DNA of 41,356 bases. Source: Saccoglossus kowalevskii. Taxonomy: Eukaryota; Hemichordata; Enteropneusta; Harrimaniidae. The position numbers were made by a program, and so were the translations under genes. The notes beneath the pieces were generated by a model, which saw nothing but the letters and a program-made list of their open reading frames with translations, was not told the origin of the DNA and ran no database searches. This document shows positions 1 to 40,100 of the stretch, in pieces. Every line of letters begins with the position of its first letter. Position 1 is the first letter of the stretch. Where the stretch lies: contig NW_003151777.1 of NCBI RefSeq assembly GCF_000003605.2, positions 57,543-98,898 of the forward strand, in the 5' to 3' direction.

Positions 1-612
1 ATAGTGTTACATGTGTGCCCACAATGTTACAGGTGTGTTCACAGTGTTACATGTGTGTTCACAGTGTTACAGGTGTGTTTATAGTGATACAGGTGTGTTC
101 ACAGTGTTACATGTGTGCTCACAGTGTTACAAGTGTGTTCATAGTGTTACAGGTGTGTTCAGTGTTACAGGTGTGTTCATAGTGATACAGGTGTGTTCAT
201 AGTGTTACAGGTGTGTTCAGTGTTACAGGTGTGTTCATAGTGATACAGGTGTGTTCATAATGTTACAGGTGTGTTCATAGTGATACAGGTGTGTTCATAA
301 TGTTACAGGTGTGTTCAGTGATACAGGTGTGTTCATAGTGTTACAGGTGTGTTCATAGTGTTACAGGTGTGTTCATAGTAATACAGGTGTGTTCACAGTG
401 TTACAGGTGTGTTCAGTGATACAGATGTGTTCATAGTGATACAGGTGTGTTCATAGTGTTACAGGTGTGTTCATAGTAATACAGGTGTGTTCACAGTGTT
501 ACAGGTGTGTTCAGTGATACAGATGTGTTCATAGTGATACAGGTGTGTTCATAGTGTTACAGGTGTGTTCATAGTGTTACAGGTGTGTTTATAGTGTTAC
601 AAGTGTGTTTAT
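1..612. repeat. Minisatellite, about 20-bp unit
   Basis: About thirty head-to-tail copies of a unit close to ACAGGTGTGTTCATAGTGTT run from the window edge to about 612. Some copies lose a few bases (GTGTTCAGTG instead of GTGTTCATAGTG), and blocks of several units recur, so higher-order duplication is visible. The array lies in the intron after exon 5 of the receptor gene and stops about a dozen bases from that exon's splice donor. Reading frames through it are by-products of the repeat. Confidence 0.95.
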
Positions 613-624
613 AGTTACACTGAC

Positions 625-29531
<28,907 letters not shown>

Positions 29532-30686
29532 ACTTGTTAATAATGGTAATCACCAACTAATGCAGTCTTGAGTCCCGAAAATGTGTCGCATTGTCACATT
29601 ACGACATAACGACAGTCATCGCGACAGGGACTCTTACAGAAAGTATGCAACACGTTTGAATAAAAACAATTCCGCGATTTTCAGAAAATAGATGCGTCGA
29701 GCTAATCCAAGGTCGAGAGTCTACTCGTGAAGATCGTGATTTGTCCGGCAATAAACCGATTAGTGAATTCCTACTGTAATACTCAACCAATAAAGCCAGC
29801 TCGGGCCCAAACACTGCATACCAAACTGTACTAGCAATGTACGTCTCTGATAATTGGCTGATGGAGGTTCACAAACAAACACGTCCATATCACCCACTTT
29901 GCCATGTCCTGGTAGAAATCGCTATGCAACGAAATAGACCTGTCTCTCAATTATTAACTATTTGTTTATCATCAATATGGCACAGTATCTCGAAGCTCGA
30001 CGCTGCCAACTTTACGTCTGAGTGTGAGCATGAATCAATTGTTATAGACAGTCAATTAAACCAGGGAAACACAACACTCAACCAATACGTCATAGAAATA
30101 ATAACAGTAAGTGCCAATACGCTTACTATTGATACGAATAATTAATAATGGTGAAAATAATTTTGAAACCGCTTATTAAACGCAAACTATAGAATTCAAA
30201 CATTGCTATGACTGCCTTTATTTATTCCGAAAGATGAATTGAGATACAACTAGATGTTTTCACCAACAAATCGCGCATACCATTCTGTAATTCGTACCAC
30301 GCTAAGAGAACTATAACAATTTGAAACTAGTTACATCGTTGAACTTGAAGACAAGTATTTAAAACACATCACGACTAAAGATTTCTAATCTTGTAAAATA
30401 TTACCCGCCTCCGTCACTTGAGGGCGTAATTTGCCTTTGAGAATTCAGTTCATATGTTTGGTCACGCTAAGTGATAGGGGACGACTTAACTACTAGAAAT
30501 AATGTAATGTCCATAACACTCAATAACATATTAGTCCGTGCGAAGTGGGCATAATTCAATATCGTCTCTGTCAATATCGTGTTATTTGTGGCACAAAAAA
30601 AAGTCGCGTTTGGTTTACTTTTGACACAATATCGATCGCACATAAATCCAAAAGGCCAGACTGTATGACGCGTTAGGTATTCTCAC

Positions 30687-30870
30687 CTGAAAAATGGACA
30701 GGAGTGGGCCGCCCGAGAATAGACGGGTTGAGGGCGCTATAACTCGAAACTCCGCTATTGACACCATACGAACTTCCAGGCCATTTAAACACCCACTTCT
30801 CGGGTACAAATGTTTGTCCTGTGTTATACGGTTTGCGCGCGACATAAATTTCTGATTCCTTACGTGTCAT
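30687..30870 (-). CDS. Candidate first coding exon of an unidentified gene
   Basis: An ATG at 30870 opens 61 codons plus one base up to a GTGAGA donor. The product begins MTRKESEIYVARKPYNTGQT and includes VPEKWVFKWPG, SSYSALNPSILGRPTPVHFS. Proline-, tryptophan- and tyrosine-rich composition and higher GC than the flanks suggest real coding sequence. The style is somewhat like small ciliary or sperm microtubule inner proteins, but I cannot name a family. It lies 1.2 kb upstream of receptor exon 1 on the same strand, so its later exons would have to interleave with the receptor gene (see 27324 and 21082). Confidence 0.35.
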
Positions 30871-32746
30871 AATTCTCGGATAAAAAATAAGCAATCCACT
30901 TCTACGCGGCAAAATAAAACAAATAATAAACAATGAGAAAGCTTGTTGTCAAGGTACGGGACCATGCATGTACAGTAATACTATTGAGAAATATTGTATT
31001 CAATAGGTTCAATTTTTGACAACATTACTGGTGTATAAAACATCGCGTAGCGCCAAGCAAGTTATTTTATCGTTCTTGTTGGCAGGATTTTCCCTGTTGC
31101 CATGTAACTTTACTTCATGTCCAATTCTGACCAATCAGAGAGCAGCTTGTTTGGTGACAGTTTTTTCAACGTATTAAATTATGCCTTGTATATATGTTTC
31201 TATTTAACTGGACATCTACCAGGTGCACTATAGTCGGAGGCGACACTTCTTCCCAGTCGAATACGATCACAGTAATAAGAATATGATACTAACTTCAACA
31301 TTTGAATACAACTTAGTATGAATATGTTGCTAAGCTAACTCCAGCTGGGTAAACTCCTGAAATGATTTGCATGCAGTTAAACGATTTGGGAAAGCCAAAG
31401 AAATTTTATATCTGTGGCATCGGAAAAGGTTTATTCTAAAAACAACAAATACTGTTAAAACTACATTGCCGGACAAATGTCACTAGCGTATCTAAAAGTC
31501 TATCCTGTGAGCTTTCCAGACTTCTAGCCAATCACGTAGCTTTTTGCTGGTTTCCGTATCGAGTGTCGTGGAGCACCAGGACACGTGACAAGCAGCCGGA
31601 ACTAGTAAGGGATCCGGCATTCTGATTGGTCCATTAAGGGGTCCAACTTCGTCATATTTCCCTTGGTAACCTGACGTCAGCACTAACGCAATCTATTTAT
31701 AGATAATTTTAATGGAAACTGCTCTGTAAATGGCATTAACAATTTGTCCTATACATGAAGAAAGCACTGCGCATTGGAAAGAACTCTCGTGTGATGGAGG
31801 CATGTATGAAGCAAAAATTAGAAATATTTCAATTAAAAATTTAAGATTACTCTTTTAAGCAAGCAGCTTTGCAACTAAAATAGGCCTGCTATTTGAGATG
31901 CACAAATTTGAAAATAAATTTCATTGTACATTTGTAGTTTGCACCTGCACCACAATTTAAATAAGATTTTTGAAGTTATCAAATATTGCTTTACAAAAAG
32001 TGGTCAATAAAGAAGCTTGCTTCACAACATTAATTTAATCACATCTGTGGGGTAACCTCCCTGAAATGTGACGATTATGCAGATTAGGTAATTAATATGC
32101 TACTAATTTCAATTCAAAACTAATCAGGTCTTTCTTAGCATTATCCTGAAGCACTCGTGCACCAAGTCTAATTGAAATGCAGTAAATTTCCCTATTACAA
32201 ATTCTTTGATGTCATTTCCATTTTACTTTTCTCATAAAATCTGCAAAAGATATAGTTTGGGATACAAGTAGTCACAGGTATATCGAAAGACAGCAAGTGT
32301 ATGCTAATACTGGTCAGAGGCCAGACTTCAAAATCAACTTTTAGGGAGTCAATTGCCAATTTTGTTTGAGGTTCTCAAATTTCAACACAGTCATGTGATC
32401 TAGGTATATACAAGTGCAAAGACAGTTTATAAAATCCTGCAATGGAGCATTCATGTTGATAGAGAAGCACTAGATGTGGAATTGTGGAGTCCCAACCAAT
32501 ATTATTGACAATTTGTCAATGGGACAGACTACGTACGACATGCATGTCAGTTTATATTATTTATTCAAAATATTGACAGTAATAGAATATGATGCTTTCC
32601 ATAAACAATGATCCTAAATTTACTGAATGTATTAAACTAAATTCTCCAACTGAACCTGAGATTAATGAAAGTGCTTAGTCTCTTGAATTCTAAATGGTAG
32701 GCTTCCTAACAGACTACGACAGGGAGGAGAGATTGCTGCTAAATAA

Positions 32747-33142
32747 TTTTTTTTAATATTTTTTTTGGTGCCAGGCGAATGTGCAAATTGCAAGTCCTAG
32801 TTACGACACAGTGCATTGTGCCACAGAAGTCATATTCATGTTTGGGACTACATGACAGGAATGTGTGGCCATCTCTCTGTCAAATGGCAATTTGTAATGC
32901 ACTATCCTGGTGTCAACCAGGCCCGGTCGAACACAAGCACCTGCGGACCTTAACCAAGGTTCCCCCAAAGTCGCATTCGTTAGTAAATGAATCTCGGCCA
33001 GTGGAATTGGCCTGCCCATTGAGTCTGTGGCACACTCACCCAGGGTGGGGGTCGACCCTTTGATGTTCAGCCTAAGGTAGGATTTGAACTTGGGTCCACC
33101 GATCATGAGTCTAGTGCAACAACCACTATGCTACCAGTGACC
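32747..33142 (-). mobile_element. tRNA-derived SINE
   Basis: Read on the minus strand it starts GGTCACTGGTAGCATAGTGG, containing an A-box-like TAGCATAGTGG. A B-box-like AGTTCAAATCC follows about 45 bases later. A body of about 300 bp without a reading frame of note then ends in an A-rich tail (32747-32766 on the plus strand as T-rich). This is the layout of a tRNA-headed SINE transcribed by RNA polymerase III. The body family and a target duplication were not identified. Confidence 0.75.
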
Positions 33143-34220
33143 AGTCTAAAAAATATTACAATTTTCTAGATTGACTGAAATTGTCACAATTTTGTCATTC
33201 TATACATGTGCTCAAATGAAAACATATTAGCCAGTTTAAAAATGTTGTTGTCATGGTAACATGTCACTCATAAGTTTTTATGGTAGGTTCAATGTGTACA
33301 TAAGAGGAAATGGTAAACTGGAAACTTTTAAACAAGCCCTATTGTCATTTTTCATGAAATCTTTTTTGGTTTTAGCATCCTGACAAAACCTAAATTTAGG
33401 TCTGATAACCAGAAACATAATTAATGAAAACATTTTAAGACAAAATCATGCCCTTTTAATTGAGAACTGCTTCAAATTTAATAATATTAAATTAACACAA
33501 TCATAAATGCTGCATAATATAGAAAATAATTCATATTTACAAAATACAGGTACCACTTTTTTTAACAACAAATAATTGTTATATATTTAGAAAAACAAAA
33601 CTACAGATACATAGTAAAATACGTCAAATGTAAAAGCGCAAAAGAAAGCATAACGACACAGAGATGGAATAGAGGGAGGCATTTTACAATAGAACAGAAC
33701 AAAAATAGATAAAACATCAAATCTACAACTTTCTTACAGTTGTATCAACACTTTCATGACCCCAGACTTAACTGTAAATGGCTGACAGAATACATGTAGG
33801 GGTTAGTTATGGAAAATACAGCAAGGATTCTATGATAATTGTTACAGTTCATTGACCTTTCAACACAGCACATTGTCACCACTCAAGGTCAATCAAGAAA
33901 TGTTGTTTTAAACCAAGCTAATGGTAATGCAGATAACTCGGTAGAAATCCAAATCTGTTTAGTTCAAATACTTAAGACACTCATTAACAAAATCTCCACA
34001 TCTATGCAATTTATTATCATAATTGTGGCATAAATCAATATTCATAGTCGCATATATCCACCTTATAAGCTGATGTAACCAATAAGCAGATGGGAAAAGC
34101 AATTTGACTAGAACTTTCTGGAAGCTGCTCATAACAGCAAGACTTGACAGAAACTGAGTTCCATAGTTTAGGATCCCTTATACACCCTACAATGACTTTT
34201 GTAATGCCCATTGTGATTAA

Positions 34221-34425
34221 TTACAGTAAAATACTTTATTTTCACTTGGAATTTATTTTTGCTGAAGAGGCAATTCAGTGAAACTAAAATCCAGCGGACA
34301 TACCTTTATTTCTTTATTTTACATTCAACTCATCAAAAAACAGTGAAAATAAACTTCATACTAATCACCCCAAAAGAATTTTTAGTGAAAATTAATTCTA
34401 GCTAAAATAAAGTATTTTACAGTAA
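34221..34425. mobile_element. TA-flanked MITE with about 45-bp inverted ends
   Basis: The left end TTACAGTAAAATACTTTATT and the reverse complement of the right end, TTACTGTAAAATACTTTATT, continue to match with few differences for about 45 bp. If TA (34222-34223 and 34423-34424) is the target duplication, the element is 199 bp with ends CAGTAAAATAC, as in Tc1/mariner-type MITEs. It lies just past the KANSL3 stop codon. On the minus strand it offers several AATAAA hexamers (for example at 34313-34318), so it could contribute polyadenylation signals. Confidence 0.7.
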
Positions 34426-34482
34426 CCCAAAGACTAAGAATGCGTCAGTGACATAACCGTGAGTAACACATTGTCTTTATGT

Positions 34483-37106
34483 TTATTCTGAATATTGCCT
34501 TGGCATTCTTATTCTTCTTGTCCTAGTTGAAGCAATGCCACCGGAAGCTGTCCGGTTTCTACTAGTGTTGTTGCTGGCTCCAGGCTGTGACGTACTCACA
34601 TATGCATGCTCAGATGAAACCGCTGCGGCAACCGACGCAGCAGATGCTAAAGACAGAGTAGGTGAACTAGATGTTGTTGATGTTATTGGAAAGGGAGAAC
34701 TTTGCATTGTTGTGGCAACTGACGAAGAACCTGGCATTGTCACAACCAAGGAAGAAATTGGCATTGTCGAAGAACCAGGTGTTGTCACAACTGACGAAGA
34801 ACTTGACGTTGTCCCAATCGAAGAAGAACTTGACGTTGTCCCAATCGAAGAAGAACTTGACGTTGTCATAACCGAAGAAGAACCAGGTGTTGTCACAACC
34901 GAAGAAGAACCAGGTGTTGTCACAACCGAAGAACTTGACGTTGTCATAACCGAAGAAGAACCAGGTGTTGTCACAACCGACGAAGAACTTGACGTTGCCA
35001 CAATGGACGAAGAACTTGACGTTGTCAAAACGGACGAAGAACTTGACGTTGTCCCAACCAACATTGAACGTTGTGTTGTTCCAACCAACGAAGAACTTAA
35101 CGTTGTCCCAACTGACGAAGAACTTGATGTTGTCCCAACTGACGAAGAACTTGACGTTGTACCAACCAACCTTGAACGTTGTATTGTCCCAACTGATGAA
35201 GAACTTGGTGTTGTTACAACCAACGAAGAACTAGGCATTGTTGCAACCATTGACGAACTCTGCGGTGTTACAATCAATGTGGATGCATTACACATAGATT
35301 TCACGACTGGTGAAGCGATGCTTTGTACAATTGTCTTAGTGACTTTTATATTTGGAGTTGGTGAAGATGAAGGAGTAGATATTAACTTGATGGTAGATAC
35401 CTTTGGGTCTACCACACTAGATTGCTTCGTGACCTCAATCAGGATGGGACGTATCTTACCATCAGGCTGGTCTCCTCCAACGACAGGAGGGGTTGCAGTC
35501 CTTGAAACTGTAGAAAGTTTGTCAACTACATTCACTGTTCTTATTATTCTAGGTTGCTGTATTAATTGCTTTTTGATGATGCTGCTTGACGTTACAAGCC
35601 TGACGGGCATTGTGACTGGTGGCGGTATAGTACGACTTACTTGAACATTAGAGTTAGAGGAGCGTAGAGCTTGGGCTGCCAACTCGGCTCTCGCTAGCGT
35701 AATGGTGGCTGATGGCTTAATCACATCTGCCTTGCTTATGCTCAGCTCGGTTAGTTTTTGTGAAGCGGTTATTGATGCAGGTTTTGTGTTATCTCTGACT
35801 GAAGATCCCTGTATAGTGAGATTAGTAGTTCCAACACCTGATATAACTGATTGCGTGGCTGACGTGGTAGCACTGGTAAATGGTACGGTATGATGCACTC
35901 TTCCCTGACTCACTGTACTACTAATAGGCTTGCTTTGAGTCGTCGTCATTACACACGATGCAACAGTATTGGCTGGTTTAATAACAGATAGTTTACTTGC
36001 ATTGCCTCCATGGATGTATTTCAACTGAGCTATTTCAAGCTGTTTCAAGATCTTCGCCTGTGTTATAATTGCCCCAGAGCTGGTTTTGGTTAATGAGGCT
36101 GTGGTGAGTGGGAAGTCATGAAACTGTAGCTTTTGAATCGCCTGTACATGAGTCAAATCAGGTTTTTGAGTCGCTACGAACGCAGATTTAGGACTCTGTT
36201 TTAAAACACATCCCAAAATACTTCCAGCAGTTGTTGTTTTAGTAGATGTGGAAGTTGTTTTAGTAGATGTTACTATGGTAACAGATGTTGTACTGGTTGT
36301 ATTGATAGTTTGGGGACGTGCTTGATTTGGTAGTGTTTTTGGTATAGTAGATGCAGTCGGTAGTTGTATTAATGCTGGACTTGAATGGGATTTTGGGAAG
36401 CTTGTTAACAAATGATGTATGTGGGATGAAGACTGTGTTGTTCCAGTTGTTGTAGTCAGAGTTATTGTACGCATCGGTGCAGACGTCGTTCGAATCGTTG
36501 CCAATCCTGGTATAGCAGGTTTGATAGGATCAGGTTTTGAGAGACTTCCTATGCTTGATCCGATGCGTGCACTAGCAGCTAATCCAGTAGTTGGGACTTG
36601 TGTAAGCTGTGCTGGTAATGGACGAGTTAGGGATCCCTGCACTGTAATAGTGGTTTTCTGTTCACCCTGTGTTGCTATGGTTGTCAGTAATCCACTCAAT
36701 GAAGCCTGATTCTGCAGCACGCTGGCTAACGATGCGGGTAGGTTTCCACCCTGTAGACTGAAACTCAAACCCTGTAGTATACTACTATGAGATGCTTGAG
36801 TGCTTATTACTCCAAGTTGTTGCAGTTTGGGTAATGTCTTCGTGGTCGTTGCAGGCTGTGCGAGTGAGGTAGGCGGTATCTGACCACCGACCGCTGCTCC
36901 TTGAAGCAATCCTGATAACTGTGCTGCTCCAGGTACAATGACAGGTGAATGTTGGTTAGTTGGACTACTCAAAGCAGTGGCTGTATTTACAATTTCAGCA
37001 GTTTTCACTGGTAGCTTTGGAGGTGGTTTACGCTTGGCTGCAGTTGGTCCACCAGTGCTAACAATTGGACTTCTTTTACGCTTTGAGGCAGACATCTTGG
37101 CTTTAC
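34483..37106 (-). CDS. KANSL3: KANSL3 terminal exon (Ser/Thr-rich tail)
   Basis: 2624 nt with a TTGTAG acceptor, entry phase 1 ([14 protein letters not shown]) and a stop at 34485-34483. It encodes 874 residues rich in Ser, Thr, Val, Ala and Gln. Plus-strand positions about 34730-35270 carry a 27-bp tandem repeat that encodes TTSSSSSVG-type nonapeptides, with variants TTPGSSSVV and TTQRSRLVG. The last residues are basic ([15 protein letters not shown]). The internal ATG at 37095 is not needed as a start, because upstream exons join in frame. Confidence 0.93.
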
Positions 37107-40100
37107 CTACAATGACAGTAAACTTTATGATTATCTGAAAAATTATTTATATATATTTAAAAATTTACAGCATAATTGACCTTGTAATTTCAAAGCCTGG
37201 ACACTCGTATTATTAATATTATTCTACATCTAGTGATTACCTCCAGCCTGTGCCTGAGCTGCAGCCTCACGTGCTTCCCTTACGGCTTGTTGCTGTTGTT
37301 TCATGCTTGCCACAAAGGCAGCATACTCCTTGGAAAACACTGGTTGTTGTGTTTGATACTTGTGGGGATCAACAGTTGGTGGTGCTCTGGTGGCCGATGA
37401 TTTAGCAGTCTTTGGTGTTGATGGAAGAGACGCCACACCCTGCAAAATAACACGATATAATGAATGAAAGTGACCAAAGTGTTGTTTTGTGAAATAATCA
37501 TCACAGCACTTTGGGACAACACTCTTGCCTTCAGATAGTAGACGGAGTGGGAGGTGGAGGGGATCTATTTTATGATACTTGTAACAATTTTAGCAGTAGA
37601 AACTAGCATTAAATGAATACTTTACCTCACTGAGGGGACCAGCAGGTCTTTTAGATTTCATCAGAGGTGACTGCAAACCATGGTATCCCATTTCAGCAGA
37701 TAAATCCCGAGATACTTTTCTCTTCTTTTTCATTTTTTTCAAATCAGAGTCGAACTCAGGTGTGTCTGGAGCATTTACTTCAGCTGCAAGAACGCCAGCC
37801 AGAAACTCTGCAATTTCGTCCTGTCAGACACAAAACAAAAAAATTAATTTGAACCTAACAACGACAGAATTATTTACAAACAAACTAGAAAATAAAGTTA
37901 CAGTCAAATATCAATATCACATCAATTCAAAGTAGTGCATACAATAGACTCGTCACAAGCAGTGTCAGTGGGGTCCAAGGTGAGGGGAGTTATTGTATGA
38001 CCTGATAATGTCTGAGTGGAGAGCATCCATTTCAAATCAAGGGACAGGTTGTTACTTGCAGTACTATCCATAAGCATGCAGTTATTTATGAAACCACTAT
38101 ACAATAGTATTACATAACCATATATATAGTTTTTATTGGTTATATTTATTGCGCATAAGCTGTATAGTATATGCCACAACAAATTCAGATTACCTAGACA
38201 CTCACAAATTTTTCAAATAGCCATGTGCAGTTTAATTTCAATCTACTATGCCTGCCAAACCAGAACAAATCAAAATTTTGAAAGTCAGATGGTTCATGAA
38301 AACAACAAGTCATTGTCAATGACACGTCCCCGTTCCGTTCATATTTGAGTGACATATACATTCAAAGCAGATCATGACCGAAATGCACCTGCATATGTAC
38401 AACACATTGTGCTAAATCTGAACAAAATCCATCCATGCATGACTGAGATCCGGTTCTGGAATTGTGAAAATACGTGATTTTGATGCATTTTCGGCCTTAA
38501 AATGGCCATCATTCCGCTATTGTTAAGCAGATCATGAAACAAATGCACATATCTATTTGTGACATGATGTACCATGTGTGTGTGAAGTTTGAACTTGATC
38601 AATCCAGACATGTCTTGGATACGGATCCAGAACTGAATTCTTTAACAAAATGGCCGCCAGACGTGCATCAAGGTCCTATTATGTTTAATGTATGTACCAA
38701 ATTTGAACAAAATCCATCCATGCATAACTGAGATACGGGTCCGGAATGGTGAAAATGTGCGATTTCAATGCATTTTCGGCCTTAAAGCGGCCCCCATTTG
38801 GCTATCGTTAATCGGATCATGAAAAAAATGCATGTGCATATGTCCCATATAATGTGTGATGTATGAGTGAAGTTTGAACTTAATCGGTCCATGCATGTTC
38901 GAGATACAGGTGATCACGGACGCACGGACGCACACAGGGCAAAACATAAGTCCCCGTTTTCGGACTGCGTCCGAACGGGGACTAAAAAGCTCACAACTAA
39001 ATGGTGGAAGAAAAAGAAGAACAAATCAGAATAGGATCCAAAGCCCTGCTGACAATTAATATAAATATACGCACTTGTATACATCGGTCAACCATACTTT
39101 GAGTCACACCTTCCAGTTTCTTCTTAGCTTTTGTTAAACGTAAATGTTCATCTGCTCCACCGACAAGCACTAAACTTGACTCTGCTTTCATTTTTTCCCG
39201 CAAGTCTTCGATGTCATCTTGGTTACACACACTGGATTCTTGTCCAATAACAAACAAGGTTGGTGTCTTACCTTCTAGTAATGGATCCTCTACATCCTGC
39301 AAGTAGATCAGAATAGTGCCCCCAGTGGATAATTCATTAGTTACTTTGTTTTAGCCAGGATTTGTCATTTTTGTACTTTCATTGACCATAATTATTATAA
39401 TATTCTATAACACACAATGTAATTATGTACCCACAAAACAGTATTGACTCAGCTCCTTATTTTTCACAATTATGACTTCAGGATTGCATAGCTTTCAAAA
39501 AGACAATATTTCATAAAAGTTGCTGACATGTCGCATCAGAGGACTCAAGAAACATTTTCACTGCTATAAAATGTTGTGATTTTCACTGATTTGTAAAATT
39601 CTCAAAAAATTGTCTCTCGCAAAAAGTAATTAATACAGAAACATGATACAGAACAAACATGATAAGACAATTCAGGTAACTTACCCCTCTACCGCCCTCA
39701 ATGCCCATTAATGGAAATCCTAAACATACAACAGAGCTGACAGATTCTACCAATGCAACCTGCAGAAAGTAATTTGATAAACAGGTAATGTATCTATCAA
39801 TCCATAGCTGTATTTGTACAACACAATTTCCATTAGACAAATTTTATTTAATTAATAATTCTCTAACCAAAGGGTTTAAGGAAACCAACTAACATACAGA
39901 CGACCATCAAATAGCACTAGTCATTAGATCCTGTACATCACTACCTTATGGTGATTACCCAAACAAAATTTAACTAAATTACAATCATTGTTTCCATGTC
40001 TATTTGCAAAGACTCCCAACCGCCCGTCCTCTAAGACCAGGATGGACTTTTGAAAAACAATGACTTGCCTTTCTTTTTTGAGAAAGGCAACCAATCAGAA

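Larger units (their letters stand above)
29532..34482. other. Interval between KANSL3 and the receptor gene
   Basis: It should contain the KANSL3 3' untranslated region at the right and the receptor promoter and 5' leader at the left. Neither boundary is visible: no clear TATA box was found before 29531. It holds a SINE (32747-33142), a MITE (34221-34425) and one candidate coding exon (30687-30870). The rest (29600-30600, 30950-32700, 33150-34200) shows nothing I can name. Confidence 0.7.

Noticed and set aside
11-202. Open frame within the left minisatellite
   Set aside because: The 20-bp unit creates a periodic frame; the product is a repeat of VTGVF/VHSVT phrases with no start context or splice partner.
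31492-31683. 63-codon minus-strand frame ending KKLRDWLEVWKAHRIDF
   Set aside because: The residues look protein-like, but the frame has no ATG at its head, no clear donor and no partner exon.
32801-33106. Frames of about 100 codons on both strands at 32.8-33.1 kb
   Set aside because: They lie inside the tRNA-derived SINE body.
33073-33142. tRNA gene
   Set aside because: A-box and B-box-like motifs are present, but the acceptor stem does not pair and the sequence continues into a SINE body with an A-rich tail.
34535-35644. 369-codon plus-strand open frame opposite KANSL3
   Set aside because: It is the mirror of the Ser/Thr repeat (TCT/TCG/ACA codons read as Glu/Val/Asp on the other strand). 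KANSL3 on the minus strand has conserved, phase-matched exons, and the antisense frame has no family similarity.
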